Positions 25,213-33,834 of a stretch of DNA of 64,000 nt are shown here, one piece after another. The notes below the pieces were generated by a model. It was given only the letters and a program-made list of their open reading frames with translations, did not search any database and was not told the DNA's origin. Each line of letters opens with the position of its first letter. Position 1 is the first letter of the stretch. The position numbers and the translations under genes were made by a program. Origin of the DNA: Kovacikia minuta CCNUW1 (GTDB lineage: Bacteria; Cyanobacteriota; Cyanobacteriia; Leptolyngbyales; Leptolyngbyaceae); the NCBI RefSeq assembly GCF_020091585.1, contig NZ_CP083582.1, positions 5,528,536 through 5,592,535 on the forward strand, given 5' to 3'.

Positions 25213-26254
25213 GAGGTAGAACCTCCTCAGGGAAGATAAAGTTTTCATGGGGCTGATCTTGAGGAGCCATCCAAGCACGGATACCCTCATTCAGCAAAAT
25301 GTTCTTGGTATAAAACGTCTCAAATTCCGGGTCTTCTGCGGCCCGAATCTCCTGCGACACAAAGTCATACGCCCGCAGGTTCAAGGCAATCCCAACAATC
25401 CCAACCGATGCCATCCACAGCCCGGTCACCGGCACAAACAGCATGAAGAAGTGCAACCACCGCTTGTTGGAAAACGCAATCCCAAAAATCTGAGACCAGA
25501 AACGGTTAGCGGTCACCATCGAGTAGGTTTCTTCCGCCTGGGTGGGGGTGAAGGCGCGGAAGGTGTTCGCCTGGTCACTGTCCTGGAACAGGGTGTTCTC
25601 TACCGTCGCCCCGTGAATCGCACACAGCAGCGCTCCTCCCAGAATCCCCGCTACGCCCATCATGTGGAACGGGTTCAGGGTGAAGTTGTGGAAGCCCTGG
25701 ACAAACAAAATGAACCGGAAAATGCCCGCTACCCCAAAGCTGGGTGCAAAAAACCAGCTGCTTTGACCCAATGGGTACATCAGAAACACGGAGGTGAACA
25801 CCGCGATCGGTCCAGTAAAGGCGATCGCATTGTAGGGGCGGATGCCAACCAGGCGAGCAATCTCAATCTGACGCAGGCAGAAGCCGATTAAACCAAAGGC
25901 ACCGTGGAGGGCAACGAAGGGCCACAGCCCACCAATTTGGAACCAGCGGGTGAAGTTGCCCTGGGCTTCCGGTCCCCACAGGAACAACAAAGAGTGCCCG
26001 AAGCTGTCAGCAGGGGTAGAAACTGCAACCGTGAGAAAGTTGCAGCCTTCTAAGTAAGACGATGCCAACCCGTGGGTGTACCAGGAGGTGACGAAGGTGG
26101 TGCCGGTCAGCCAGCCGCCGAGTGCCAAAAATGCACAGGGGAATAGCAACAGACCGGACCAGCCGATGAAGACAAAGCGATCGCGTTTGAGCCAGTCGTC
26201 GAGGACGTCGAACCATCCTCCCGTCGGCTGTGCGCGTCCGACTGCTATGGTCAT
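25196..26254 (-). CDS. psbD: Photosystem II reaction-centre protein D2
   Basis: 352 residues, exact family length. Five transmembrane helices. The N terminus is [20 protein letters not shown], the conserved [20 protein letters not shown] segment and the quinone- and iron-binding His residues in [20 protein letters not shown] and IHGATVEN are present, and the chain ends [11 protein letters not shown]. It binds P680 chlorophylls, pheophytin and plastoquinone QA in the thylakoid. The first gene of the psbDC operon. The 490-bp gap upstream, shared with divergent ycf4, should hold the promoter; TATGAT on the minus strand near 26325 is a possible -10 element. Confidence 0.98.
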   Translation of the reverse strand: MTIAVGRAQPTGGWFDVLDDWLKRDRFVFIGWSGLLLFPCAFLALGGWLTGTTFVTSWYTHGLASSYLEGCNFLTVAVSTPADSFGHSLLFLWGPEAQGNFTRWFQIGGLWPFVALHGAFGLIGFCLRQIEIARLVGIRPYNAIAFTGPIAVFTSVFLMYPLGQSSWFFAPSFGVAGIFRFILFVQGFHNFTLNPFHMMGVAGILGGALLCAIHGATVENTLFQDSDQANTFRAFTPTQAEETYSMVTANRFWSQIFGIAFSNKRWLHFFMLFVPVTGLWMASVGIVGIALNLRAYDFVSQEIRAAEDPEFETFYTKNILLNEGIRAWMAPQDQPHENFIFPEEVLPRGNAL

Positions 26255-26743
26255 AGGATTAAACCCTCTAGGTTTACTAAAATTGCAGGTTCTCTAGAGT
26301 GAACAGAGTTTATATGTCTATACATCATAGGAGAAATCAGAAATTTTACAAACCGATACGTCAGTCTCAGTAATTCTTTTACACATCCTCTATAGGTATG
26401 ATTTTGCTCAAACTTCAGGGTGATCTCCAGAAAGCTCGGCCAGTCAGGTTTCCAGCTCGATCACCAATATGGATGACAAACAAAAAAAGTAATAGCGAAC
26501 CCAATCATGCTTCCGCTACCTCTCAGTTCAAACGAACCTCCCCCTTCCAGGGCAACATATAATTAGAATCTGTATATTTATTCGGTATTAATAAATAAAA
26601 GTTAATACATTGCAGGGCAGTAATTTTATTCCCCGCTTTTTTTGTCGGAGATTCGGTTCCCTATCCTCTAAAATCGGATCTGGGTCCGTTCACTTTCGTG
26701 ACCCAATCAGCTTTAGCAGAATTCTTTAGTGATATGAAGTGAT
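26255..26743. promoter_or_regulatory. Divergent promoter region of psbDC and ycf4
   Basis: The gap holds no gene that I can support. Immediately upstream of psbD the sequence is A+T-rich, with TATGATGTATAGAC on the minus strand as a weak -10 candidate and a leader of about 70 nt. On the ycf4 side, TATTTATTCGGTATTAATAAATA at 26573-26595 is a strongly A+T-rich patch. The assignment rests on position, not on a matched regulator site. Confidence 0.4.
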
Positions 26744-27310
26744 ATGACCGCACAAACAACTTCTTTGGAAAATCGGGTGCTGCGTCAAGAGGTGCTTGGC
26801 TCTCGCCGGTTTAGTAACTACTGGTGGGCAACGATCGTTTCCTTAGGAGCGACGGGCTTTCTCCTGGCGGGTATTTCCAGCTATCTCCATGTGAATCTGT
26901 TGCCCTTTTCTGACCCCACAATGCTGGTCTTTATTCCGCAAGGAATTGCAATGGGGTTCTATGGCATGGTTGGGCTATTGTTTAGCCTCTACCTCTGGCT
27001 GACGATCCTGTGGGATGTGGGCGGCGGCTATAACGAGTTCGATCGTGAGTCTGGAAAGGTTAAGATTTTTCGCTGGGGGTTTCCTGGCAAAAATCGCAAG
27101 ATTGAACTGAACTTCAAAACAGATGATGTTCAGGCAGTGAAGGTGAACCTGAAGGAAGGGTTAAATCCGAAGCGTTGCCTTTACCTGCGGGTCAAAGGGG
27201 TGCGGGATGTTCCCCTGACTCGGGTTGGGCAACCGATCGCCCTTGCTGATTTGGAAAATCAGGGAGCAGCGCTTGCCCGATTTCTAGGAGTGCCCCTGGA
27301 AGGGTTGTAA
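26744..27310 (+). CDS. ycf4: Photosystem I assembly protein Ycf4
   Basis: 188 residues, the usual Ycf4 length. Two adjacent transmembrane helices occupy about residues 28-48 and 62-88 (SNYWWATIVSLGATGFLLAG, FIPQGIAMGFYGMVGLLFSL). They are followed by the conserved cytosolic domain with WDVGGGYNEFDRESGKVKIF, RWGFPGKNRKIEL and RVKGVRDVPLTRVGQPI. It is a thylakoid scaffold for photosystem I assembly, helpful but not essential in cyanobacteria. It is divergently transcribed from psbD, which is the common cyanobacterial arrangement, and followed by simple repeats. Confidence 0.96.
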   Translation: MTAQTTSLENRVLRQEVLGSRRFSNYWWATIVSLGATGFLLAGISSYLHVNLLPFSDPTMLVFIPQGIAMGFYGMVGLLFSLYLWLTILWDVGGGYNEFDRESGKVKIFRWGFPGKNRKIELNFKTDDVQAVKVNLKEGLNPKRCLYLRVKGVRDVPLTRVGQPIALADLENQGAALARFLGVPLEGL

Positions 27311-27311
27311 A

Positions 27312-27505
27312 CAGTTATCAATAGACAGTGAACAGTGGACAGTGAACAGTGGACAGTGAACAGTGGACAGTGGACAGTGGACAGTGGACAGTGAACAGTG
27401 GACAGTGAACAGAAGTGCCTAGTACCAGGTAACTGATGACTGTCCACTGATAACTGGTGACTGATGACTGACAGCTGATAACTGAGTAACTGATAACTGA
27501 TTGAT
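27312..27505. repeat. Heptamer-type simple repeat between ycf4 and the cyclophilin gene
   Basis: About a dozen GTGGACA/GTGAACA heptamers lie in tandem at 27325-27410, followed by GATAACTGA-type words to 27502. This is the same composition and order as at 13062-13175. Confidence 0.85.
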
Positions 27506-27526
27506 TTTGGATAGAGGTGATTGATG

Positions 27527-28294
27527 ATGCAGAAGGATCTTCGACGTTGGCTGGTTTTGATCTTGATGACTGGCACATTGATTCTGGGTGGGTGTTTTTC
27601 GCAAGAGAAGGCACAACAGTCTTCTGCCAGCCCTTCTCCCAGTCAGACGGCTTCTGCACCCGCGACTCAGGCGAGTGATCCGCAAGCAGCCAATTTACCT
27701 CGGTTGGAGGGCAAAGCCACGGTAGCAATGGTCGTCAAAGGTCAAACGGTGACGATCGAAGTGGATGGAACGGATGCGCCCGTCACCGCAGGGAATTTTG
27801 TTGATCTGGTGCAACGGGGCGTCTATAACGGTCTGGTATTTCACCGAGTCGTGCGGGAACCGCAACCTTTTGTCGTTCAGGGGGGTGACCCCCAAAGCAA
27901 GAACCCAAATTTCCCACCAGAACAGCTTGGAACAGGCAGCTTTGTTGATCCAGCAACCTCGCAGCCGCGCTATATTCCCTTAGAGATTTTGCCCGCAGGC
28001 AAGAAGACTCCGGTTTACCATCAAACCCTGGAAACAGCGGGTGTTACGGCTAAACCGAAGTTGAAACACACGCGCGGAGCCGTTGCAATGGCACGTTCTG
28101 CCTTCCCCGACTCGGCTTCTTCCCAGTTCTATATCACCCTTGCAGATGTGAATTTTCTGGATGGGAGTTATGCCGTGTTCGGTTATGTGACTGAGGGTAT
28201 GGAAACTGTTGACAAGATCCAGCAGGGCGATCGGATTGAATCCATGAAAGTCACCAAAGGGGCAGATAATTTGAAGCTGGGGGGAAAGTCGTAG
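27527..28294 (+). CDS. Cyclophilin-type peptidyl-prolyl isomerase lipoprotein
   Basis: 255 residues from ATG 27527, 7 nt after GAGGTG; an ATG at 27524 is equally in frame. A lipoprotein signal (RRWLVLILMTGTLILGGC) ends in the lipobox LGGC at about residue 25, followed by a Ser/Pro/Ala linker. The cyclophilin domain covers about residues 65-250: VTAGNFVDLVQRGVYNGLVF, HRVVREPQPFVVQGGDP, RGAVAMARSAFPDSASSQFY and NFLDGSYAVFGYVTEGMETV. It should isomerise Xaa-Pro bonds while anchored to a membrane on the periplasmic or lumenal side. No partner gene is adjacent. Confidence 0.92.
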   Translation: MQKDLRRWLVLILMTGTLILGGCFSQEKAQQSSASPSPSQTASAPATQASDPQAANLPRLEGKATVAMVVKGQTVTIEVDGTDAPVTAGNFVDLVQRGVYNGLVFHRVVREPQPFVVQGGDPQSKNPNFPPEQLGTGSFVDPATSQPRYIPLEILPAGKKTPVYHQTLETAGVTAKPKLKHTRGAVAMARSAFPDSASSQFYITLADVNFLDGSYAVFGYVTEGMETVDKIQQGDRIESMKVTKGADNLKLGGKS

Positions 28295-28369
28295 GAAGGA
28301 TGAGGGATGAAGGATGAGGGATGAAAAGGAATATTCATCCTTCATCCCCCATCCTTCATCCTTTAGACT

Positions 28370-29536
28370 ATGGATGTTGTCGTAACTGGAATTGGGCTGG
28401 CTTCTGCCCTGGGTGACCTCGACAATACCTGGAGGTTTCTGCTAGCGGGTGAATCTGGAGTTAAAGTTCATCAGCCCTTTTTAGAGATACAGCCCTACCC
28501 ACTGGCGCTCATCTCAGGTTCTAAACCATTTGATTTAACGATCTTAACGCGCAGGGTTGTAACCGCTGCCCTGGAGGATGCAGACCTTGTACCGCCACTT
28601 CCGGATTGTGCCGTGGTCGTGGGTTCTAGTCGTGGAAACCAGGCGCAGTGGGAAAAATTCACAATTCACAATTCACAATTCTCTATCCCGCGTTCCCCAC
28701 TCCCCACTCCCCACTCCCTACTCCCTCAATGGCTTGACACCCTCCCCCATGCAGCTTCCCTCACGGCTGCCCGTTTGATTGGGGCAAAAGCACAGGTGTT
28801 GTCGCCAATGGCGGCTTGTGCTACGGGGCTGTGGGCGATCGCCCAGGGCTATCAGTTGATTCAGTCTGGGCAGTATCAGCGGGTAATTGCAGGTGCGGTG
28901 GAAGCCCCGATTACGCCGCTGACCCTGGCTGGATTTGAGCAGATGGGAGCGTTGGCGCGAACGGGTGCCTATCCATTTGATATCAATCGGGAAGGCTTGG
29001 TGCTGGGAGAAGGCGGAGCCGTGTTGGTGTTGGAGTCGTCAGACCTGGCAAAGCAGCGCAGGGCAAAGATTTACGGTCGGATTCTGGGGTTTGGGTTGAC
29101 GGCAGATGGATACCATGTCAGCACTCCCGAACCCAACAGTCCTATGGCGATCGCAGCAGCGAAGCAGTGCCTGGAACGAAGTGGACTTGAGCCAGCCGCG
29201 ATCGACTATATTCACGCCCACGGTACCGCCACTCAACTGAACGATCTCAATGAAGCCAACCTGGTTCAATCTCTGTTTTTCCAAAAAGTTCCCCTCAGTT
29301 CAACCAAAGGGGCGACCGGGCATACCCTCGGAGCATCCGGAGCCTTAGGTGTTGCCTTTTGTCTGATGGCACTTAAGCACCAACTCCTACCTCCCTGTGT
29401 TGGACTAAAACATCCCGAATGGAATCTGGATTTCGTCAGAACTGCCAGACCGTCCCCCCTCCAAACAGCGCTCTGTTTCAGCTTTGGTTTTGGCGGACAG
29501 AATGCAGCGATCGCAATTGGAAAGGATAAAGGATAA
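28370..29536 (+). CDS. Beta-ketoacyl-ACP synthase (FabF-like)
   Basis: 388 residues, thiolase fold. The active-site Cys is at residue 150 (SPMAACATGLWAIAQGYQLI). The two catalytic His are in IDYIHAHGTATQLNDLNEAN and TKGATGHTLGASGALG, with VLVLESSDLAKQRRAKIYG and the C-terminal FGFGGQNAAIAI. It should condense malonyl-ACP with acyl-ACP. It is shorter than FabF (about 415), and several N-terminal blocks are diverged, so it may serve a specialised pathway rather than primary fatty acid synthesis. Residues about 97-120 (HNSQFSIPRSPLPTPHSLLP) are encoded by intergenic-type simple repeats, an in-frame insertion in a surface loop. Confidence 0.87.
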   Translation: MDVVVTGIGLASALGDLDNTWRFLLAGESGVKVHQPFLEIQPYPLALISGSKPFDLTILTRRVVTAALEDADLVPPLPDCAVVVGSSRGNQAQWEKFTIHNSQFSIPRSPLPTPHSLLPQWLDTLPHAASLTAARLIGAKAQVLSPMAACATGLWAIAQGYQLIQSGQYQRVIAGAVEAPITPLTLAGFEQMGALARTGAYPFDINREGLVLGEGGAVLVLESSDLAKQRRAKIYGRILGFGLTADGYHVSTPEPNSPMAIAAAKQCLERSGLEPAAIDYIHAHGTATQLNDLNEANLVQSLFFQKVPLSSTKGATGHTLGASGALGVAFCLMALKHQLLPPCVGLKHPEWNLDFVRTARPSPLQTALCFSFGFGGQNAAIAIGKDKG

Positions 29537-29554
29537 AAACTTAAGCCTTTCCCT

Positions 29555-29594
29555 GCCACCTGCCACCTGCCACCTGCCACCTGCCACCTGCCAC
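29555..29594. repeat. Tandem TGCCACC heptamers
   Basis: Five to six perfect TGCCACC units lie in the 58-bp gap between the convergent ketoacyl synthase and FadL-like genes. The same heptamer family occurs at 9918-9945 and 13170-13210. Confidence 0.85.
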
Positions 29595-30338
29595 CTAAAA
29601 ATTCCACGTCACCTGTGCTCCCACGATATCCACGTGGTTGTCAAACTCACCTCTCAGGAAACCGGTTGTGGCGCTACCCTCATTGATTGAGACATTGCCC
29701 ACAAATAGGTGGGCGTAGCTGTTATCCAGACTGAGATTTTTAGAGGGACGATAGCTGGCACCGATCGCAAGCCAGTAGCGATCGCCATCGGGAATGCGGG
29801 CAGTGCGGAATTCATCTTTAACAGGGCTTTGGTCAAAGGCAAACCCTGCTCGTAGCTTTAACGTATCGGTTGCAGCATAATTTACCCCAATCCCGACCCG
29901 GATCGTATCTTCCCAGTTTTCTCGCTGAATCGTGGGCGGTTGCACGGGGTTGGCGTAGTCCACCCGCAACTCTTGAAAGCGGCTCCAGTTCGTCCAGGTC
30001 ACGTCTCCCATGAGGGCAACACGGGGGCTTAATTCGTGATAGACCCCCAAGGAGAGGGAATCGGGCAATTTCAGCTCGGCGGAAGCATCTGTATCGGTAA
30101 AGCGTCCGGTTCTCGTCAGGAAAGCCGCAGAAGTAGGCACGGTGAAATCTGCATCACCCTCCAGCTTGTGGGTAATTCTGGAACGGTAGGCCAACCCAAA
30201 ACGGGTTGTTGGGGTTGGCTCGTACAACAATCCCAGGTTGTAACCCACACTCCCAGACGCCAAAGCAGAACCTGTTTTACTAATGACCCCTAATGTGACC
30301 AACAGAGGCAGCCAGGAATAGGCGCGTAAATTTTTCAT
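29595..30338 (-). CDS. Outer-membrane FadL/OmpP1-family porin, large in-frame internal deletion
   Basis: 247 residues from ATG 30338, with GGGAG 8 nt upstream. FadL-family porins are usually 400-450 residues. Here an intact signal peptide (MKNLRAYSWLPLLVTLGVIS ... ALASG) is joined directly to SVGYNLGLLYEPTPTTRFGL, which normally lies past the middle of the barrel. The remaining strands run normally to a terminal ITWNF-like beta strand with C-terminal Phe. About 180-200 residues, including the N-terminal plug and the first strands, are therefore missing without loss of frame. It may still be secreted but probably cannot form a full 14-strand hydrophobic-compound channel. Confidence 0.75.
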   Translation of the reverse strand: MKNLRAYSWLPLLVTLGVISKTGSALASGSVGYNLGLLYEPTPTTRFGLAYRSRITHKLEGDADFTVPTSAAFLTRTGRFTDTDASAELKLPDSLSLGVYHELSPRVALMGDVTWTNWSRFQELRVDYANPVQPPTIQRENWEDTIRVGIGVNYAATDTLKLRAGFAFDQSPVKDEFRTARIPDGDRYWLAIGASYRPSKNLSLDNSYAHLFVGNVSINEGSATTGFLRGEFDNHVDIVGAQVTWNF

Positions 30339-30636
30339 GTCAACATCTCCCTGATTCCAATTCCTCACCAGGAGACTTGAGCAACACTACTTATCAAGAA
30401 AAGGGATGGACGTTAGACCGAGTTGTTCAGCCTCTTAGGGGAGAATTAATGAGGAAATGCTACCAGAGAAAGGTTATCCAGGCTACAACCCAAGGAAAGA
30501 ATCGCGTAGGACAAGAGGAGCGATCTTCATCTTCTGCCCTCTGCCTTTTGCCTTTCGCGATACCACAAACTGCGGAGGAGGCTCTGTTCGAGGCATCCTA
30601 ACCATTAAAATAGAGTCTCCCCTGAGGAGCGTCTGT

Positions 30637-30747
30637 ATGAGCCAGCCAATTTCTGAGCGCGTCCACTGGACTAGTCGGCTGGCGGCTTTGTTGGATGATG
30701 CAGAACATCTGACTGGAGCACCAGAGTTGGTAGGTGACAGGTGGTAG
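30637..30747 (+). CDS. Possible 36-residue peptide, likely truncated
   Basis: ATG 30637 follows GAGGAG by 8 nt, a strong ribosome site. The product begins MSQPISERVHWTSRLAALLD and ends with codons from GGTAGGTGACAGGTGG simple-repeat DNA. That repeat probably replaced the original 3' end, so this looks like the start of a longer gene cut short. I do not recognise the family. Confidence 0.35.
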   Translation: MSQPISERVHWTSRLAALLDDAEHLTGAPELVGDRW

Positions 30748-30760
30748 AGATGCACGATCT

Positions 30761-30831
30761 GAGAGAAACCGGGTTTCTAGACATCATTTGAAGGGTTAAA
30801 TACCGAGTCTCGTAAAGAAACCCGGTTTCTG
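30761..30831. repeat. AGAAACCGGGTTTCT-type repeat, copy G2
   Basis: GAGAAACCGGGTTTCTAG and AAGAAACCCGGTTTCTGC form the two ends of a 70-bp unit. The middle differs from the other copies. Confidence 0.7.
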
Positions 30832-30869
30832 CGTAATCCTGGTAAAAAGGGCGATCGCTCCCGTTGCAA

Positions 30870-31112
30870 TCTTCAGCGTTCCGGTTCTGAACCAGAACGA
30901 TCGGGTTCAAAGCTGCATGATTCGAGTTCAGAACACGATCGTTGCTGTTTAAAGCTGCATGATTCGAGTTCGGAACAGGACTTTTCCTGCTTTAAACAAC
31001 AAATTTCTTGCTTTAGTCTGCATGATTCGAGTTCAGAACACGATCGTTTACGTTCGGAAGGCAATCCTTCCTGCTTGAAACTGCATCGTTTGTGTTCAAA
31101 GGGCGATCGTTG
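30870..31112. repeat. Imperfect tandem repeat array with GATTCGAGTTCAGAAC units
   Basis: Three near-perfect copies of CTGCATGATTCGAGTTCRGA occur at about 30914, 30956 and 31018, separated by variable spacers built from TGCTTTAAA and CACGATCGTT words. Both strands stay open for more than 80 codons, with Ser/Cys/Glu-rich translations (SCSELESCSFKQ on the minus strand). I judge this a minisatellite rather than a gene because no ribosome site or conserved domain is visible. Confidence 0.6.
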
Positions 31113-31293
31113 AAGAGGCAAAGCGCAAAGGGGGAATGAATGATCCCTTCCCCCTTTGCCCCCGATTAATCTGCCACTTCTTCAAATTAAATTGCGCTGA
31201 AAATGTGGTTACCCACACCCCACACCCTACACCCCACACTCTTTTCATCCTTGGGGGGTAAAACTTAGCATGGATAACTATGGCGCATCATTC
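31113..31293. other. Spacer with a shared repeat word, no gene seen
   Basis: TTGCGCTGAAAATG at 31190 and GGTAAAACTTAGCATGGA at 31257-31274 bracket simple ACCCCACACC repeats. A matching pair of words occurs at 43314-43370 with different contents between them, which suggests another small repeat family. Confidence 0.45.
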
Positions 31294-33087
31294 TCATTCT
31301 GGCGATTCAGCGTCTTCAAATAATTGATCGCCGCGGTGCAGCCGATAGGCCATCTGATAGGTTTGCTCCTGCGATCGCATCGTCGGTGCATGCGCCGCCA
31401 GATAACGTGCCGTTGCTACTAACACATGCACAGCTTCGGGGGTGCCGCCTAGCTGAGAATAGAGCCGGAATGACGCTTCCACTGATTGGATCACATGGAA
31501 ATCACGGTTTTCTCGCAGCATCAACTTGCCCAGCAACGCCATCAATTTTTGGGGCTTGCCGCCACTATAGAGGTACTGCGCCACCAGTTTTCCCGTTTCG
31601 TTTACCTGCTGTTGTCGGTCTAACAGCGTTGGAAGTTGCTGAAGCAAAATTTCCGGATCGGCAACGATATCTTTGGGATTGGGTAAACGGGCGGGTGGTA
31701 CGTTGAGGAAGCGATTCAGATACACACTCATTGCTGCATCAAATACCCCTCGAATTAATTCCAGGGTTGGCGGTTGCTTCGAAGTTGTGCTCTCCACTAA
31801 TCGCTGCAAACCTTGCTGCACCGCATGGGCATAGGTGAAGGGATGATGGGCTGAATTCCAATCCCCATGATCGTTATTGGTGTGGAACCGGGCAACCCGC
31901 AAGGCAGCCGCATAGGTTACGGTTGCGGCTAATTGTGTCTCAGTGCAGCCTGCCTGTAATGCCTGCAAAAGTCCTTCTGCAATTGCCTGGGCATCCTCAC
32001 CCAGGAGGATGGGCAGCAAGTCGGCTTGACCTGTCCAGTTGCCGGATTGGGATTGCCCCGCTTCTAGTGCGGCAGGTAATTGCTCAAACGCAGATTCCAA
32101 AATTTCCACCAAATCGACGGGATAGCGCCACGAACTCGATTCCTCCATCCGGCTTGCACTGGCTAGACCCGCAATCAAACTTGCCAACACGGATTCCGCG
32201 TTTTGCCAGTTTGTATTGTCTAAAGCTTCCAGTGCTTTGTTAATGAAATCAAGCGTGTGTCCGCCATCCAGGTAGCGGTGATCGGTCGCTGCTGCAAACA
32301 GCATCTCGGCGATTTGGGGACGGGGCAGGTCAGACCGTATGGCTGTTACCAGGCAACGCTCTGCGGCTTCGGCATCGCGCCGTTCAATAAATTGGCGAAA
32401 CCAGGTCTTTAAGGTTTGAAAGTCGATCGATGCGTTCGGTAGAGGATGCACCACAAAATGGGGGGGTGCATCTGCACTGTCTCGCGCCACGGCGGATAGT
32501 CCCTGATACAACGCACGGGGGCGATCGCTCTCATCCAGGTAGGGCAGCAGGTTCATCAGTGCAGTCAGGATGGTTAGCCCCGTATCCCAACCGTTCTTGG
32601 TGTAACGGGTGCCAAACGCGATACCCAGTTGAAAGGGTTCCGTGGGCGCAACCTTCATATCCAGGAGGGCAATCACGGATTTCGCAATCACCAGCGAGAT
32701 ACCCTGCTCCAGCCCATCCTGTAAGCGTTGTTGCTGATGCTGTCGGGCATCCACCTGGGGTGCCACATCCAGCCACACTGCTCCATTCCGAATTTGCACC
32801 GGAAACGATCGCACATCATCTGCCCAGGAATCGAAGGTGCCACCACTTGCCAGATCAAACCGGGCATAGTGCCAGGGGCAGGTGACAATGCCATCCTTAC
32901 AGACACTCCCATGCAGCGGAAAGCCCATGTGGGGACAGCGGTTGTCGATCGCATAAACCTGCCCCTTGCTGTAAAACAGGGCGATCGTCTGACCTTCCAG
33001 ATGAACCAGTAAACTGCCTTTTGCTTCCAGGTCAGCCAGGGTTGCTGCCCGAACGAGATGGGTTGGGGGAAAGAGGGTTTGAGCCAT
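31294..33087 (-). CDS. Rieske [2Fe-2S] domain protein with a long C-terminal region
   Basis: 597 residues. The N-terminal 110 residues are a Rieske ferredoxin-like domain: the cluster ligands are in NRCPHMGFPLHGSV (Cys-x-His) and IVTCPWHYARFDLASGG (Cys-x2-His), as in dioxygenase-type Rieske proteins rather than the cytochrome bc type. The remaining ~480 residues are mostly helical and contain conserved-looking blocks such as FAAATDHRYLDGGHTLDFIN and FHTNNDHGDWNSAHHPFTYA, rich in His and Asp, which could hold a second metal site. It is probably a soluble electron-transfer or oxygenase-like protein. The substrate is unknown, and it stands alone. Confidence 0.85.
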   Translation of the reverse strand: MAQTLFPPTHLVRAATLADLEAKGSLLVHLEGQTIALFYSKGQVYAIDNRCPHMGFPLHGSVCKDGIVTCPWHYARFDLASGGTFDSWADDVRSFPVQIRNGAVWLDVAPQVDARQHQQQRLQDGLEQGISLVIAKSVIALLDMKVAPTEPFQLGIAFGTRYTKNGWDTGLTILTALMNLLPYLDESDRPRALYQGLSAVARDSADAPPHFVVHPLPNASIDFQTLKTWFRQFIERRDAEAAERCLVTAIRSDLPRPQIAEMLFAAATDHRYLDGGHTLDFINKALEALDNTNWQNAESVLASLIAGLASASRMEESSSWRYPVDLVEILESAFEQLPAALEAGQSQSGNWTGQADLLPILLGEDAQAIAEGLLQALQAGCTETQLAATVTYAAALRVARFHTNNDHGDWNSAHHPFTYAHAVQQGLQRLVESTTSKQPPTLELIRGVFDAAMSVYLNRFLNVPPARLPNPKDIVADPEILLQQLPTLLDRQQQVNETGKLVAQYLYSGGKPQKLMALLGKLMLRENRDFHVIQSVEASFRLYSQLGGTPEAVHVLVATARYLAAHAPTMRSQEQTYQMAYRLHRGDQLFEDAESPE

Positions 33088-33834
33088 ATTTTATAAAAGG
33101 AATTCTTTAGAAAGTATCGTAGATAAAATAAATAACTTTGTAAAGGATATTCTTTAATTTCTTAACATTGAACTGAAGCTCCACTCAAATCTTGCCGCAG
33201 TCGCAGAAACCGGGTTTTTTGACGAGAAGTCAACTCTTCAAGCGTTTAATTAGGACAAGAACCCCGGTTTCTCAATCTCGTTGAAGGTGTCAAGTGCCAG
33301 GGAGACAAAATGGGCGATCACAGGGAGAAGCTCCAATTCTGTTTGGTGGCAGCACCACAAGCGATCGTGTTTCTGCTGTTTCTAGGGTTCTGTCAAGAAT
33401 GGTTGGGGGATGAAATCCGCTCAAAAAATAACCTTACCCAACCAACCCTATCCCTACCCTTTGTTAGATCGTGATACTTTTAGGGAAGTGTAATTCTATC
33501 CAATCCTTCTTTGATGGGATGAGATTGCTAATTAAGCAGTGTTCTCCATCTACCCTGTACTTGAAAGCCTGATTTGGAAATTTTGGGAGTTACACTCGTA
33601 CTGGATGGGTGCTTGCGGTAGTTACGCGAATCCAGATGAAAAATAGATTGCACTCAAAGAGATGGGTTTGGCTATTTTTAGTTGGAACACAGTTCCAGTT
33701 TCGCCTCTTTTCTCTAAATAAACTTTTTTTTCGATTTCTTACAAACTGAGCAATTGGAACGGATCTCCATTCCAATTGCTTTTTGTTGGGCTGCAATCGG
33801 GTTGAGCTTGGGATAAAGGCAGAGGAAACGCAAG
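33088..33834. other. 747-bp intergenic region with repeat G3, no gene seen
   Basis: It contains the diverged repeat copy G3 at 33203-33273 (CGCAGAAACCGGGTTTTTTG and AGAACCCCGGTTTCTC). The rest lacks any frame with a start and ribosome site. A minus-strand open stretch at 33590-33910 overlaps the kinase start and has no conserved look. GAGG at 33822 is the ribosome site of the kinase gene. Confidence 0.55.

Noticed and set aside
25247-25891. 214-residue plus-strand frame opposite psbD
   Set aside because: It is antisense to the highly conserved psbD gene and has no recognisable domain.
30873-31121. 82-residue minus-strand open frame rich in Cys, Ser and Glu
   Set aside because: It coincides with the tandem repeat array and the opposite strand is equally open; there is no ribosome site or domain.
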